Positions 9,144-17,265 of a DNA stretch of 64,000 nucleotides are shown here, piece by piece (position 1 is the stretch's first letter; each line of letters opens with the position of its first letter). The stretch covers positions 38,033 through 102,032 of the forward strand of contig NZ_JAHZST010000019.1 of NCBI RefSeq assembly GCF_019457885.1, written 5' to 3'. The notes beneath the pieces are model-generated. The model searched no databases, had not been told where the DNA came from, and was given only the letters and a program-made list of their open reading frames with translations. Both the position numbers and the translations under genes were made by a program. Origin of the DNA: Shewanella nanhaiensis. GTDB lineage: Bacteria > Pseudomonadota > Gammaproteobacteria > Enterobacterales > Shewanellaceae.

Positions 9144-9989
9144 CTAGTTGATACTTTTCTTCATCAAATTCTCAATTTTTTCAATAGCATCAAGCAGTAA
9201 AGTATCTCGCCTGTAACTTAGATAAACGGGCCTATCCCACGGCTCAGCTCCCTTAACAAGATGCAACCTATTATCTTGCAAGTAAGGGGCTGAAATGGAC
9301 GTTGGCAGATAGGCAGCTCCCCCCTTTTTAAGAATAAACTCTAGCGCAATGCGCCCCGTTGATGTTCTTAAGTAAGGCGCAGGCATCTGGCTGTGACGCT
9401 CAGTATGCTCAGATGAGAATCGAGTTCCCCAGTCAACATACACATAGCGCTGAGACAATGCTTCATCCACAGAGCAGTGAGAAGTAGATACTAACTCAAG
9501 CTTAATATCTGCCACTTTCTGGCTAACGAGTTCATCACTTTTTAGTGGCTCGAACGCAAACGCCATATCTAAAGTGCGTTCCAGTAACTGCCGATTTAGT
9601 TGCTCACGACTTAGGGCTTCGGCTTGAAAACCATAACCACTAAACACCTCTGTCACTTCATTCAAACACTCTTGCAGATACGCATCCCAAATGTTGGGGG
9701 TACCTGCCATGGTCAATTGCAGGCTTCGATTGTCCGCAAGGGATAACTCATTCTTAGCCTGGGCTAGCGTGGTCACCATCACTTCAGCGTAGGCGATTAA
9801 CCTCTCTCCCGATGTCGTCAACTTGATGCTATTTCTATCTCGAATAAACAACACTTGATCGAAGAATGACTCAAGCTGCTTGATCCTAGCACTCACGGCT
9901 GCTTGAGTGATGTATAGGTTCTCAGCAGCCCGACCAAAATGGCGAGTTTTCGCCACCTCTAAGAAGGTTTTAAATACTTTAACGTCCAT
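9144..9989 (-). CDS. hdfR: LysR-family regulator HdfR
   Basis: A LysR-type regulator of about 281 residues. The N-terminal helix-turn-helix (MDVKVFKTFLEVAKTRHFG, then RAAENLYITQAAVS) closely resembles E. coli HdfR, known as a repressor of the flagellar master operon flhDC, and the gene stands back to back with maoP exactly as in E. coli. The remainder is a substrate-binding-like effector domain ending in LLDAIEKIENLMKK. I place the start at ATG 9989, because this aligns with HdfR; the open frame extends upstream to 10109 but those 40 residues match no family. The role in flagellar control here is by homology only. Confidence 0.85.
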   Translation of the reverse strand: MDVKVFKTFLEVAKTRHFGRAAENLYITQAAVSARIKQLESFFDQVLFIRDRNSIKLTTSGERLIAYAEVMVTTLAQAKNELSLADNRSLQLTMAGTPNIWDAYLQECLNEVTEVFSGYGFQAEALSREQLNRQLLERTLDMAFAFEPLKSDELVSQKVADIKLELVSTSHCSVDEALSQRYVYVDWGTRFSSEHTERHSQMPAPYLRTSTGRIALEFILKKGGAAYLPTSISAPYLQDNRLHLVKGAEPWDRPVYLSYRRDTLLLDAIEKIENLMKKSIN

Positions 9990-10156
9990 CGCTATCTCTA
10001 ATATCGACTCCAGTTGGAGACGGCTTGAGAATAACAACAATCTGTTATGGTGACGACAAAAATATATTGTTTCTCTTTTAAGGGTAAACCCCCTAATTTC
10101 TTGAGTCATCTAACTTATGCAATCCAGTTAATTACCACTATTTTTTGGGGTTTAGA

Positions 10157-10537
10157 ATGTCTGAAGATTCATTTCGTTTTGGTCAAAAATGTTTCATCGA
10201 TAACATCAATTTTCCACGAGGTTTTAGAAAGTCTGGTGACTTTACGCTAGCCGAATCTGAACTGCTTAGTCTTTATGGTGACACCTTGCTTGGTCTAGAG
10301 TCAGGGCTACTCTCACCTGAAACGATTGAGGAGGAGCATTTTGTACGCACCTTGACTCAGCCCCATAAAGCAAAAACAAAAATAGAGCTGGTGTGGATTA
10401 AATACATGAAGCTGACTCGGGAACCTAGACGTTTTCACAGCTTAAACAGTACCCACTCCTACAAGGTTCCAAGTGAGATAATGCCAGCCGCAAGCATGAA
10501 ATTTGAGGAGGCAGGCCAGCTAGATGCAAATATATAG
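10157..10537 (+). CDS. maoP: MaoP (DUF413/YifE), Ori macrodomain organisation protein
   Basis: A small basic protein of about 126 residues. The blocks FIDNINFPRGFRKSGDFT and VWIKYMKLTREPRRFHS match E. coli YifE/MaoP, which together with a short DNA site (maoS) near its own gene constrains the Ori region of the chromosome. The gene is divergent from hdfR, the same arrangement as in E. coli. ATG 10157 has GGGG six bases before it; a TTG at 10145 is less likely. The last 14 bases overlap the start of the downstream QEGLA-family gene, so the two are translated together. The C-terminus beyond the conserved block is variable. Confidence 0.88.
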   Translation: MSEDSFRFGQKCFIDNINFPRGFRKSGDFTLAESELLSLYGDTLLGLESGLLSPETIEEEHFVRTLTQPHKAKTKIELVWIKYMKLTREPRRFHSLNSTHSYKVPSEIMPAASMKFEEAGQLDANI

Positions 10538-12542
10538 CCTTGAAGAGGTTTTAACCTTTATCAAAAAAGGAGAGGTTTTCTCAGGAAAACTCTCCACCTC
10601 AGGCTGCTTAATCAAGATTGAGGAGTACCTCCCTGTTGTTTGTAGTGCTATCCATGCAGGTAACCATCTAAGAGATGAGCTACTAAAACACTGCCAGCTC
10701 ACAGATGAGGAGCGTGCTCCACATGAAGCCAGACTCACAGATGATCTGATCGCTTCGCAACCCATCACTTTAGTCGCTCTAGACTCCAGACTTGAGTATG
10801 ATCTCGATTGCCCTAAAGCCCTGTCGACATCCTATAAGTTAAGCATGAAACAGAAGCTTTGGGATAAGCCGATGAGCACTAAACAGCGCTCAATAAGCCA
10901 TGCCAAACACGATGAGTTCTTTCAAATCTACAAAGCTCTTATTACCAAACTAGAGTCACAGTTCGGTAAAGTGATTGTGTTTGACTTAAAGGCCTATACG
11001 CCGAACGACTCCGATGCATCAAGCCCGCTATTTGATATTACAACGACTCAAATCGACCTAACTAGATGGCAGTCAGTCGTCAATAAATGCCGTAGTGAGC
11101 TAAAACAAGTCACAGTGCCGAATACGGAGTCGAGTGCGGATCTCGACCTAATTCACCGAGGAAGCGGCTACCTAACTACTTACACTAACTCACATTTTGA
11201 TCGCACTTTAGTGCTGCCGATTCAGGTGAGAAAAGTCTATATCGATGATCAAAATGGTGATCAGTTCCCTCTGGTCCTTGATTCATTGAAGTTAGGGTTA
11301 AAACAAGCATTAAGTGAAACCAGCGCCTTCTTCCAGCGCAGAATAAACCTTAAGAACCGAGTACGCAGTGCCGATATGTTGAGCTCGGCCATTGAGCCCG
11401 CCGTGCTCAATGTCGATGCCGCTATCTATAAGTTGGCACAGAGAGTTGGCATTCTAAAATATGTAAACCCCGTGAATATCACAGCTGAGCGCCGTCGTTT
11501 TGAGCGTGCTCCGAGTCGATTTACACCAAACTTTCATTATCGTCAGCTACCTATCGATGCCAATGCGTTTAAGCAAAAGCTCTATCGCATCCCAATCGAA
11601 ACCATCTCAGACCCTGCGATGAAACAGCTCTACTCAGATATGATCCACTCCTTGAGTGAGCAGGTCGATCTGCTATCTACCGTCGGCCAAGAGGCGTTTT
11701 TATATAACTCTCTACGCCACTACGGCAGGCCCGATGCACTGTCGATCAACAACGCTAAATTTCTTCTGTACGCAAAAGAGATAGCGGAGAACAGTGGCGA
11801 GCTCATGGACGCTAAAAGTGCCTGTGAGCTGATGAAAAAGCAGGCAAGTGATTGGGGGATGAAGTGTAAGGTCAACTTAAGTACGGCGATTCTGGCACGA
11901 GCTATGGTCAGCTCAGCCCCGCCTCAACTTAAAGTGAACACACACGCTCAATTTAGCTATGCGGAGGTTCAAAGGCTTAACCACCATGAACTGGGCGTTC
12001 ATATGGCGACGACATTAAACTCTCGCCAGCAAGCACTAAAAGCAGTGAGATTAGGCTTACCTGGTGCAACCCAAACTCAGGAAGGCTTGGCGATAATGGC
12101 TGAGTACAATGCAGGTTACATGGCCCATGGCAGACTCAACACCCTCGCTTACCGCGTACTGGCCGTTGACTCCATGTTAAATGAGCAGAACTTCTATCAC
12201 ACTTATAGCTATTTAACCGATGAACTGGAGATGAATAGAGACGATGCCTTCGTGACCACAACTCGGGTCTATCGTGGCGGTGGTTTAACCAAAGATCACC
12301 TCTATCTCAGTGGCTTTGTTAACATCAAACAGTTATCTGCTGAACGTGATTTAACCAATCTTATGGTAGGAAAAACCAGTGCAGAGTATCTCGATCTTAT
12401 CGATGAGTTAGTGCAAAGAGGTTGGCTCACCGCGCCTAAATTTGTTATCGACTCAGCTCAAGGCAGAGCCCTTGAAGCTAGCAGCGTAGAGAGCGAGCAA
12501 TCAGCAAGCTTAAGCTACTTAATTGACAGTTTAAGGCGTTAA
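10524..12542 (+). CDS. DUF1704/QEGLA-family protein, MATCAP-like putative metallopeptidase
   Basis: A 672-residue cytoplasmic protein with no signal peptide. It belongs to the family annotated as flavohemoglobin expression-modulating QEGLA motif protein (DUF1704). The last third has the zinc-peptidase pattern HELGVH (HExxxH) at about residues 487-492 and, some 30 residues later, TQEGLA at about 517-522, whose Glu would be the third metal ligand. The same layout is known from the eukaryotic MATCAP tubulin tyrosine carboxypeptidases in this Pfam family, so a metallocarboxypeptidase activity is plausible; the bacterial substrate is unknown. The N-terminal half shows no domain I recognise. It overlaps maoP by 14 bases, so the two are co-translated. 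Confidence 0.85.
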   Translation: MQIYSLEEVLTFIKKGEVFSGKLSTSGCLIKIEEYLPVVCSAIHAGNHLRDELLKHCQLTDEERAPHEARLTDDLIASQPITLVALDSRLEYDLDCPKALSTSYKLSMKQKLWDKPMSTKQRSISHAKHDEFFQIYKALITKLESQFGKVIVFDLKAYTPNDSDASSPLFDITTTQIDLTRWQSVVNKCRSELKQVTVPNTESSADLDLIHRGSGYLTTYTNSHFDRTLVLPIQVRKVYIDDQNGDQFPLVLDSLKLGLKQALSETSAFFQRRINLKNRVRSADMLSSAIEPAVLNVDAAIYKLAQRVGILKYVNPVNITAERRRFERAPSRFTPNFHYRQLPIDANAFKQKLYRIPIETISDPAMKQLYSDMIHSLSEQVDLLSTVGQEAFLYNSLRHYGRPDALSINNAKFLLYAKEIAENSGELMDAKSACELMKKQASDWGMKCKVNLSTAILARAMVSSAPPQLKVNTHAQFSYAEVQRLNHHELGVHMATTLNSRQQALKAVRLGLPGATQTQEGLAIMAEYNAGYMAHGRLNTLAYRVLAVDSMLNEQNFYHTYSYLTDELEMNRDDAFVTTTRVYRGGGLTKDHLYLSGFVNIKQLSAERDLTNLMVGKTSAEYLDLIDELVQRGWLTAPKFVIDSAQGRALEASSVESEQSASLSYLIDSLRR

Positions 12543-12662
12543 ATTCAAGATAGCTGAAGGGTAGATGCATGCCGCACTTAGCATGCATTTATCCTTATAA
12601 TGATTTTATATCCAAAAAAGGGTAGATTAGGCGCCACTAAATTTGTATTTCGAGTGATACTC

Positions 12663-13304
12663 ATGCCTTCGACTCAAGCTCCCCACCCTCTGTTCTCTCT
12701 TAAAAACAATATCATCTTCTACGCAGTGATGCTTTGTATGACGCTACTGAGCATACTCTTTATCGATCGCCATCTGGCAGATTTTATCCATCAGCATGAG
12801 TTTGCGAACTCATTCACTAAGTTACTCAGTAATATTCCAGCTCTACTCGAAACATTAGCCGCCATCGCCTTACTAGGCTGCTTAGCCCCAAAACTTAGAA
12901 CCAAACTATCAGCTTTAGTCATTCATCTGATTTTTACTCTGCTCTTAGCTACGCTAATACGTTTCGGCGCAAAGGCGCTGTTTGGTAGGACTTGGCCAGA
13001 GACTTGGGTTGATAATAATCCCTCCTGGATAAGTGATCGCATAGAGGCTTTTCACCCGTTTGCAGAGGGAATAGCCTATAACTCCTTTCCATCGGGACAT
13101 GCCCTCTTCACTTTTGCACTAGCCAGCACGTTCTGGTTTCACCTTCCCCGTTACCGCCTATTTTGGGCAGTCTGTATGTTAGGGGTATTTATCGGTCAGT
13201 TATCTCAAAATTATCATTACTTAGGGGATCTATTAGCGGGTGCAAGCTTAGGGGTTGTTTGTACACAACTCGCCTTCGCCATCGCACAAAAGTGTCACCG
13301 ATAA
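12663..13304 (+). CDS. PAP2-family membrane phosphatase
   Basis: An integral-membrane lipid phosphatase of about 213 residues, possibly acting on undecaprenyl diphosphate or phosphatidylglycerol phosphate. Five to six hydrophobic segments are visible. The three phosphatase motifs are KALFGRTWP (motif 1), SFPSGHALFTF near residue 145 (motif 2, catalytic His) and SQNYHYLGD near residue 184 (motif 3, with the nucleophilic His and Asp; the usual SR is SQ here). The start at ATG 12663 gives a sensible short N-terminus before the first membrane helix; an in-frame ATG at 12600 would add 21 residues. Neither has a strong ribosome site. It stands alone between the QEGLA gene and a converging exporter. 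Confidence 0.85.
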   Translation: MPSTQAPHPLFSLKNNIIFYAVMLCMTLLSILFIDRHLADFIHQHEFANSFTKLLSNIPALLETLAAIALLGCLAPKLRTKLSALVIHLIFTLLLATLIRFGAKALFGRTWPETWVDNNPSWISDRIEAFHPFAEGIAYNSFPSGHALFTFALASTFWFHLPRYRLFWAVCMLGVFIGQLSQNYHYLGDLLAGASLGVVCTQLAFAIAQKCHR

Positions 13305-13349
13305 TTTTCCAAGACTGTAACTATACCTAAGCCACCTCAAGATCAGCCA

Positions 13350-14222
13350 CTAACTCCACATCACTAAAATGGCAGCGAGGGCAATCAAGATTAAAGCCAA
13401 CATATCCTTAATTTTGACTCGCTCCTTAAGCCAAAACATGGCGATAAACAGAGTAAAGAACACCTCCACCTGACCTAATGTTTTAACATAGGGAACCGCC
13501 TGTAAAGACATGGCACTGAACCAGCCTACAGAGCCCAAGCAGCTAGTTGTGCTGATAAGTATCGTCTGCCTAGGACGCTGCCAAAGTGCCACTAATGTGG
13601 CCCTCTCTTTCACTATAATGTAGCCCAGTAGTATCAAGGTTTGAAGTGAGATAACTAAGAGTAATACCCAAGCCGCTCTATGGGGAAAAGGTAAGCTTAA
13701 ACTCAAACTCGCCTCACGAACCCAGAGTGAAGTTAACGCAAATGTGCTGCCGCATGTCAGGCCTATCAGCGCCGTAGGTAAGGAGATATCCCTTAAGCCT
13801 TGGCGGCTGCTCATCATAAACACCGCCACGCCACCAATCGACACACCTATCCAGCCGAGCACAGAGAGTTGAGTTCCGAAAATACACAATCCAAGTACCG
13901 CAGCCACCAGAGCCTCACTCTTAGCCAAGCCTGCCCCCACAGCAAAGTTCTTCAACTTGAAAAGCTTAACCAACAGAGCTGTCGCTAAGATCTGCATCAC
14001 TGACGCACCGAAAATGTAGAGAACAAACTCGACAGTGAAAGTCGGTAATGCCACTGACTGCCACAGGTATAGCCCAATGAGATAACCCCCTGCAATCGGC
14101 CAAGCCCAGATAAAGCGCGCTAAAGTCACGCCAGCAACACTCACCTCTTTGCTAAGTTGACTCTGAAATGCATTACGCCACGCCTGCATAAAGGCTGCTA
14201 ACAAGGTAAAAAAGATCCACAT
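13350..14222 (-). CDS. DMT/EamA-family transporter
   Basis: A 290-residue inner-membrane protein with about ten hydrophobic segments arranged as two five-helix repeats, typical of the drug/metabolite transporter superfamily (EamA). Many members export metabolites or amino acids; the substrate cannot be read from sequence. GWFSAMSLQAVPYVKTLGQVEVFFTLFIA... with a following WLKERV is the characteristic end of the second repeat. It converges on the PAP2 gene. Its upstream region is filled by a dispersed repeat that may carry or replace its promoter. Confidence 0.85.
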   Translation of the reverse strand: MWIFFTLLAAFMQAWRNAFQSQLSKEVSVAGVTLARFIWAWPIAGGYLIGLYLWQSVALPTFTVEFVLYIFGASVMQILATALLVKLFKLKNFAVGAGLAKSEALVAAVLGLCIFGTQLSVLGWIGVSIGGVAVFMMSSRQGLRDISLPTALIGLTCGSTFALTSLWVREASLSLSLPFPHRAAWVLLLVISLQTLILLGYIIVKERATLVALWQRPRQTILISTTSCLGSVGWFSAMSLQAVPYVKTLGQVEVFFTLFIAMFWLKERVKIKDMLALILIALAAILVMWS

Positions 14223-14391
14223 ATACTCAAACTACCTAGAAATGCTCGTTTCAGAGGCGTTGTGCGAGTTCACGTCTAGACGCATTTGCACAGAAAGGCC
14301 CCCTTTAAAGTCAATGCAACAACGAAGTTGGCTTGCACAAAGCCTTCGTTGATGGGTTTTAATGCTCTTTATTCTGCGTTATTGATTTTGC

Positions 14392-14479
14392 CAAGGGAAT
14401 AACCATTCTGTCATTCATTCGCCTTGAATTAGTTTGCCAAAAAACTCTGAGTAGATCACTTTCTTATACTGATTGGTAT
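14392..14479 (-). repeat. Dispersed repeat copy 1 (MITE-like end), within gene-free 14223-14574
   Basis: Read on the minus strand, this 88-base segment is nearly identical to 62541-62629, beginning with ATACCAATCAGTATAAG and ending with GGTTATTCCCTTG. It includes the TA-CCAATC end of the element described at 62544-62851. The remaining gene-free bases of 14223-14574 hold no recognisable coding sequence. The part from 14224 to 14391 may belong to the same repeat, but I see no matching outer end there. Confidence 0.8.
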
Positions 14480-14515
14480 TAAATACTCACTATCAATGAT
14501 ATGAATGCCAAGTCA

Positions 14516-14547
14516 CAATAAAAAGCCCCAACATGATGTCGGGGCTT
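14516..14547 (-). terminator. Terminator of the AbgT-type gene
   Basis: On the minus strand a hairpin with arms AAGCCCC and GGGGCTT is followed by a run of T residues, just beyond the stop of the transporter. Confidence 0.8.
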
Positions 14548-14574
14548 GAAATTAACAGGCGTCGCTATTTAAGG

Positions 14575-16134
14575 TTAATAGGTGTAGCTAGCACCTAAAC
14601 CTAATGGGATCCCGAGTGACCAATACAGGAGCAACCAAGCACTCCAGATCGCTAATAGACAGAGGCTGAACGGTAACATCATGGAGATCAGAGTTCCAAT
14701 GCCTATATTTTTCACATAGCGTTGACAGTAGACCACCACTAAGGGGAAATATGGCATCAGAGGCGTGATGATATTAGAGCTCGAATCCCCGACTCGATAA
14801 GCGGCCTGAGACAGATCTGGACTAATATTTAACTGCATCAGCATAGGCACTAGAACAGGTCCGATTAATGCCCATTTAGCCGATGAAGACCCCACGAACA
14901 AGTTCACGAACCCCACCAAGAAGATCATACCAATCACAGTCACTTCAGCCGACAGGTTCATCGCCTTAAGCGCTCCCGCGCCCTCAACTGCAATTAATGC
15001 CCCAAGGTTGGAGTGAGAAAACGCCGCCACAAACTGGGCACAAAAGAACGCCATCACTATGTAGTGAGACATGCCGCTCATGGACTTAGACATCGCCTGC
15101 ACAACATCAGCAGAGCTTTTAAAGGCCCCAGTCATATAGCCGTATACTAAACCTGGAAGCATAAAGAAGATGAAGATCAGCGGTACAATTGACTGCATCA
15201 AAGGCGCTTTAAAGCTAGTTAAGGAACCATCAGCGTCACGTAGCGTTGAAGTTTCAGGCACAGTTAACGAGAAGAAAGCGACAATTGCCACTAGCATCAC
15301 TAAGGTTGCCACACGGAACGCTTTAATCTCGAGTGGCTTCTCCTCTTCCATCGCGGGAAGATCCACCTCTTCACGATTAACCTTATGAGTACGATTTAGG
15401 CGTGGCTCTAGAACTTTATCTGTTAGATACCAGATAACCAGCGTAATAGGGATACAGGAGGATGCGGCGAAGAACCAGTTATTTAGAGGGTTAACTTCAA
15501 TGTTAGGATCAACGATTTGCGCAGCAGCTTGTGTAAAACTCTGCAGTAATGGGTCAATACCTGAAGGAATAAAGTTGGCACAAAAACCACCAGAGACACC
15601 AGCAAACGCTGCTGCAATACCCGCTAATGGATGACGCCCTACGGTAAAGAAGATCACACCAGCAAGAGGAATAACCACCACGTAACCAGCATCGGTTGCA
15701 GTATGAGAGATAATTCCCACCAAAACCACGGCCGGAGTTAACAATTTAGCAGGGGTAATTCTTAACATACGTTTTAGCGCAGTGTTAATAAATCCGGAGT
15801 GCTCAGCGACCCCAACCCCCAACATAGCCACCAATACCACCCCTAGCGGCGCGAAGGCGGTAAAGGTTTTCACCATACTGGTTAAGAAGCCGGTTAAGGC
15901 TTCTGGGCTCAAAAGGTTATTCACCTCAATAGGCATCTGGGTTCTGGGATCGATAGCTTCAAAGCTAACCCCAGATAACAGAGCCGATAGCCCCCAAACT
16001 GCAAACAGTAAAATTAAAAATAACATGGCGGGATCGGGAAGCTTATTGCCTACCCTTTCAATGCCATCTAACGCTTTGCCTAATATACCTTGTGGCCCTT
16101 CATCAGGAAGCACCTGTTTGTCTGCTTTCATCAT
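14575..16134 (-). CDS. AbgT-family transporter
   Basis: A 519-residue inner-membrane transporter with at least ten hydrophobic segments. The N-terminal GIERVGNKLPDPAMLFLILL and the later GYVVVIPLAG and SGIDPLLQSF stretches, plus GSSSAKWALIGPVLVPM and DSSSNIITPLMPYFPL near the C-terminus, are the conserved landmarks of the AbgT (p-aminobenzoyl-glutamate transporter) family. E. coli AbgT imports p-aminobenzoyl-glutamate, while other members export sulfonamides, so the direction and substrate here are unknown. No abgA or abgB hydrolase genes are adjacent. Two ATG codons start the frame; AGGTTGA lies just upstream. It has its own terminator and probably its own promoter in 16135-16271. Confidence 0.9.
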   Translation of the reverse strand: MMKADKQVLPDEGPQGILGKALDGIERVGNKLPDPAMLFLILLFAVWGLSALLSGVSFEAIDPRTQMPIEVNNLLSPEALTGFLTSMVKTFTAFAPLGVVLVAMLGVGVAEHSGFINTALKRMLRITPAKLLTPAVVLVGIISHTATDAGYVVVIPLAGVIFFTVGRHPLAGIAAAFAGVSGGFCANFIPSGIDPLLQSFTQAAAQIVDPNIEVNPLNNWFFAASSCIPITLVIWYLTDKVLEPRLNRTHKVNREEVDLPAMEEEKPLEIKAFRVATLVMLVAIVAFFSLTVPETSTLRDADGSLTSFKAPLMQSIVPLIFIFFMLPGLVYGYMTGAFKSSADVVQAMSKSMSGMSHYIVMAFFCAQFVAAFSHSNLGALIAVEGAGALKAMNLSAEVTVIGMIFLVGFVNLFVGSSSAKWALIGPVLVPMLMQLNISPDLSQAAYRVGDSSSNIITPLMPYFPLVVVYCQRYVKNIGIGTLISMMLPFSLCLLAIWSAWLLLYWSLGIPLGLGASYTY

Positions 16135-16271
16135 TCAACCTATTTATTATGCTCTTTCACTTTTAAAGTATGCCATCCACAGAGGACATCACTTAATGGT
16201 GAGTATTTTTTTATAACTTACTAGAATAAATGTCTAAACTGTATCGAAACTTAATTTACATAGCTCAAAAC

Positions 16272-16298
16272 AATAAAACCCTGACATGATGCAGGGTT
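16272..16298 (-). terminator. Terminator after kdsA
   Basis: On the minus strand, arms AACCCTG and CAGGGTT around a short loop are followed by TTTTA, downstream of the kdsA stop. Confidence 0.75.
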
Positions 16299-16342
16299 CT
16301 ATTTTATTTAATAAGCCTAAAACGGCTTAACACACTCAGAAG

Positions 16343-17191
16343 TTACTTACTGGTATCAATCGCATCGAATGACTTAACTAGGTCATCGACAGCCTTCATC
16401 TGAGTTAAATACGCTTCTAACTGATGCAGAGGAAGTGCACATGGACCATCACACTTAGCGTTATCTGGATCTGGGTGCGCCTCAATAAATAGGCCTGCTA
16501 ACCCTAGCGCCATACCACTACGAGCGAGCTCAGTGGCTTGTGCACGACGACCACCAGCACTATCGGCACGTCCACCTGGGCGTTGCAGTGCATGAGTCGC
16601 ATCGAAGATAACTGGGTAACCAGTCTGTTTCATCTCATCCATACCCAGCATGTCGACCACTAGGTTGTTGTAACCAAAGCTTGAGCCACGCTCACACAAA
16701 ATGATCTCATCATTGCCCGCTTCATTGAACTTAGTGATGATATGACGCATCTCATGAGGCGCTAAGAACTGTGGCTTCTTCACATTGATGATGGCCCCCG
16801 TTTTCGCCATAGCAACCACGAGATCGGTTTGACGTGCTAAAAATGCAGGTAACTGAATAATATCGACCACTTCAGCAACCGGTGCACATTGATGGATCTC
16901 ATGGACATCGGTAATTAATGGTAAGTTAAAGGTAGATTTGATCTCCTCAAATATCTTTAACCCCTCCTCCATACCTGGGCCACGATAAGAGTTGACTGAA
17001 GAGCGATTAGCCTTATCGAAAGAGGCTTTAAACACATAAGGGATCCCCAGTTTCTGAGTGACTTCGGCATATGTTTCTGCAATCTTCATTGCCAAGTCAC
17101 GGGACTCAAGCACGTTCATACCGCCAAACAGCACAAAAGGCTTATCGTTTGCGATCTCGATTGAACCTAAACCTATGGTTTTATTACTCAT
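16343..17191 (-). CDS. kdsA: 2-dehydro-3-deoxyphosphooctonate aldolase (KDO-8-P synthase)
   Basis: This 282-residue enzyme condenses phosphoenolpyruvate and arabinose 5-phosphate to KDO 8-phosphate, a step of lipopolysaccharide core synthesis in the cytoplasm. The sequence aligns throughout with KdsA: FKASFDKANRSS near residue 55, SYRGPGMEEG, TDVHE, the FLARQTDL stretch, NVKKPQFLAPHEM and CERGSSFGYNNLVVDM. In E. coli kdsA ends the hemA-prfA-prmC-sirB2-sirB1 gene run; here a DUF819 gene lies between it and sirB1. ATG 17191 is used. The gene is followed by a terminator. Confidence 0.98.
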   Translation of the reverse strand: MSNKTIGLGSIEIANDKPFVLFGGMNVLESRDLAMKIAETYAEVTQKLGIPYVFKASFDKANRSSVNSYRGPGMEEGLKIFEEIKSTFNLPLITDVHEIHQCAPVAEVVDIIQLPAFLARQTDLVVAMAKTGAIINVKKPQFLAPHEMRHIITKFNEAGNDEIILCERGSSFGYNNLVVDMLGMDEMKQTGYPVIFDATHALQRPGGRADSAGGRRAQATELARSGMALGLAGLFIEAHPDPDNAKCDGPCALPLHQLEAYLTQMKAVDDLVKSFDAIDTSK

Positions 17192-17265
17192 CAGTACTTC
17201 TCTCTAAAAGAGCCAAGGCTATACCTCGGCGTTAATCAATTCAATTTTTAGGCAGGAGTAACAGG

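Noticed and set aside
12600..12662. Upstream start for the PAP2 phosphatase
   Set aside because: It would add 21 residues ahead of the natural N-terminus with no ribosome site; kept as an alternative only.
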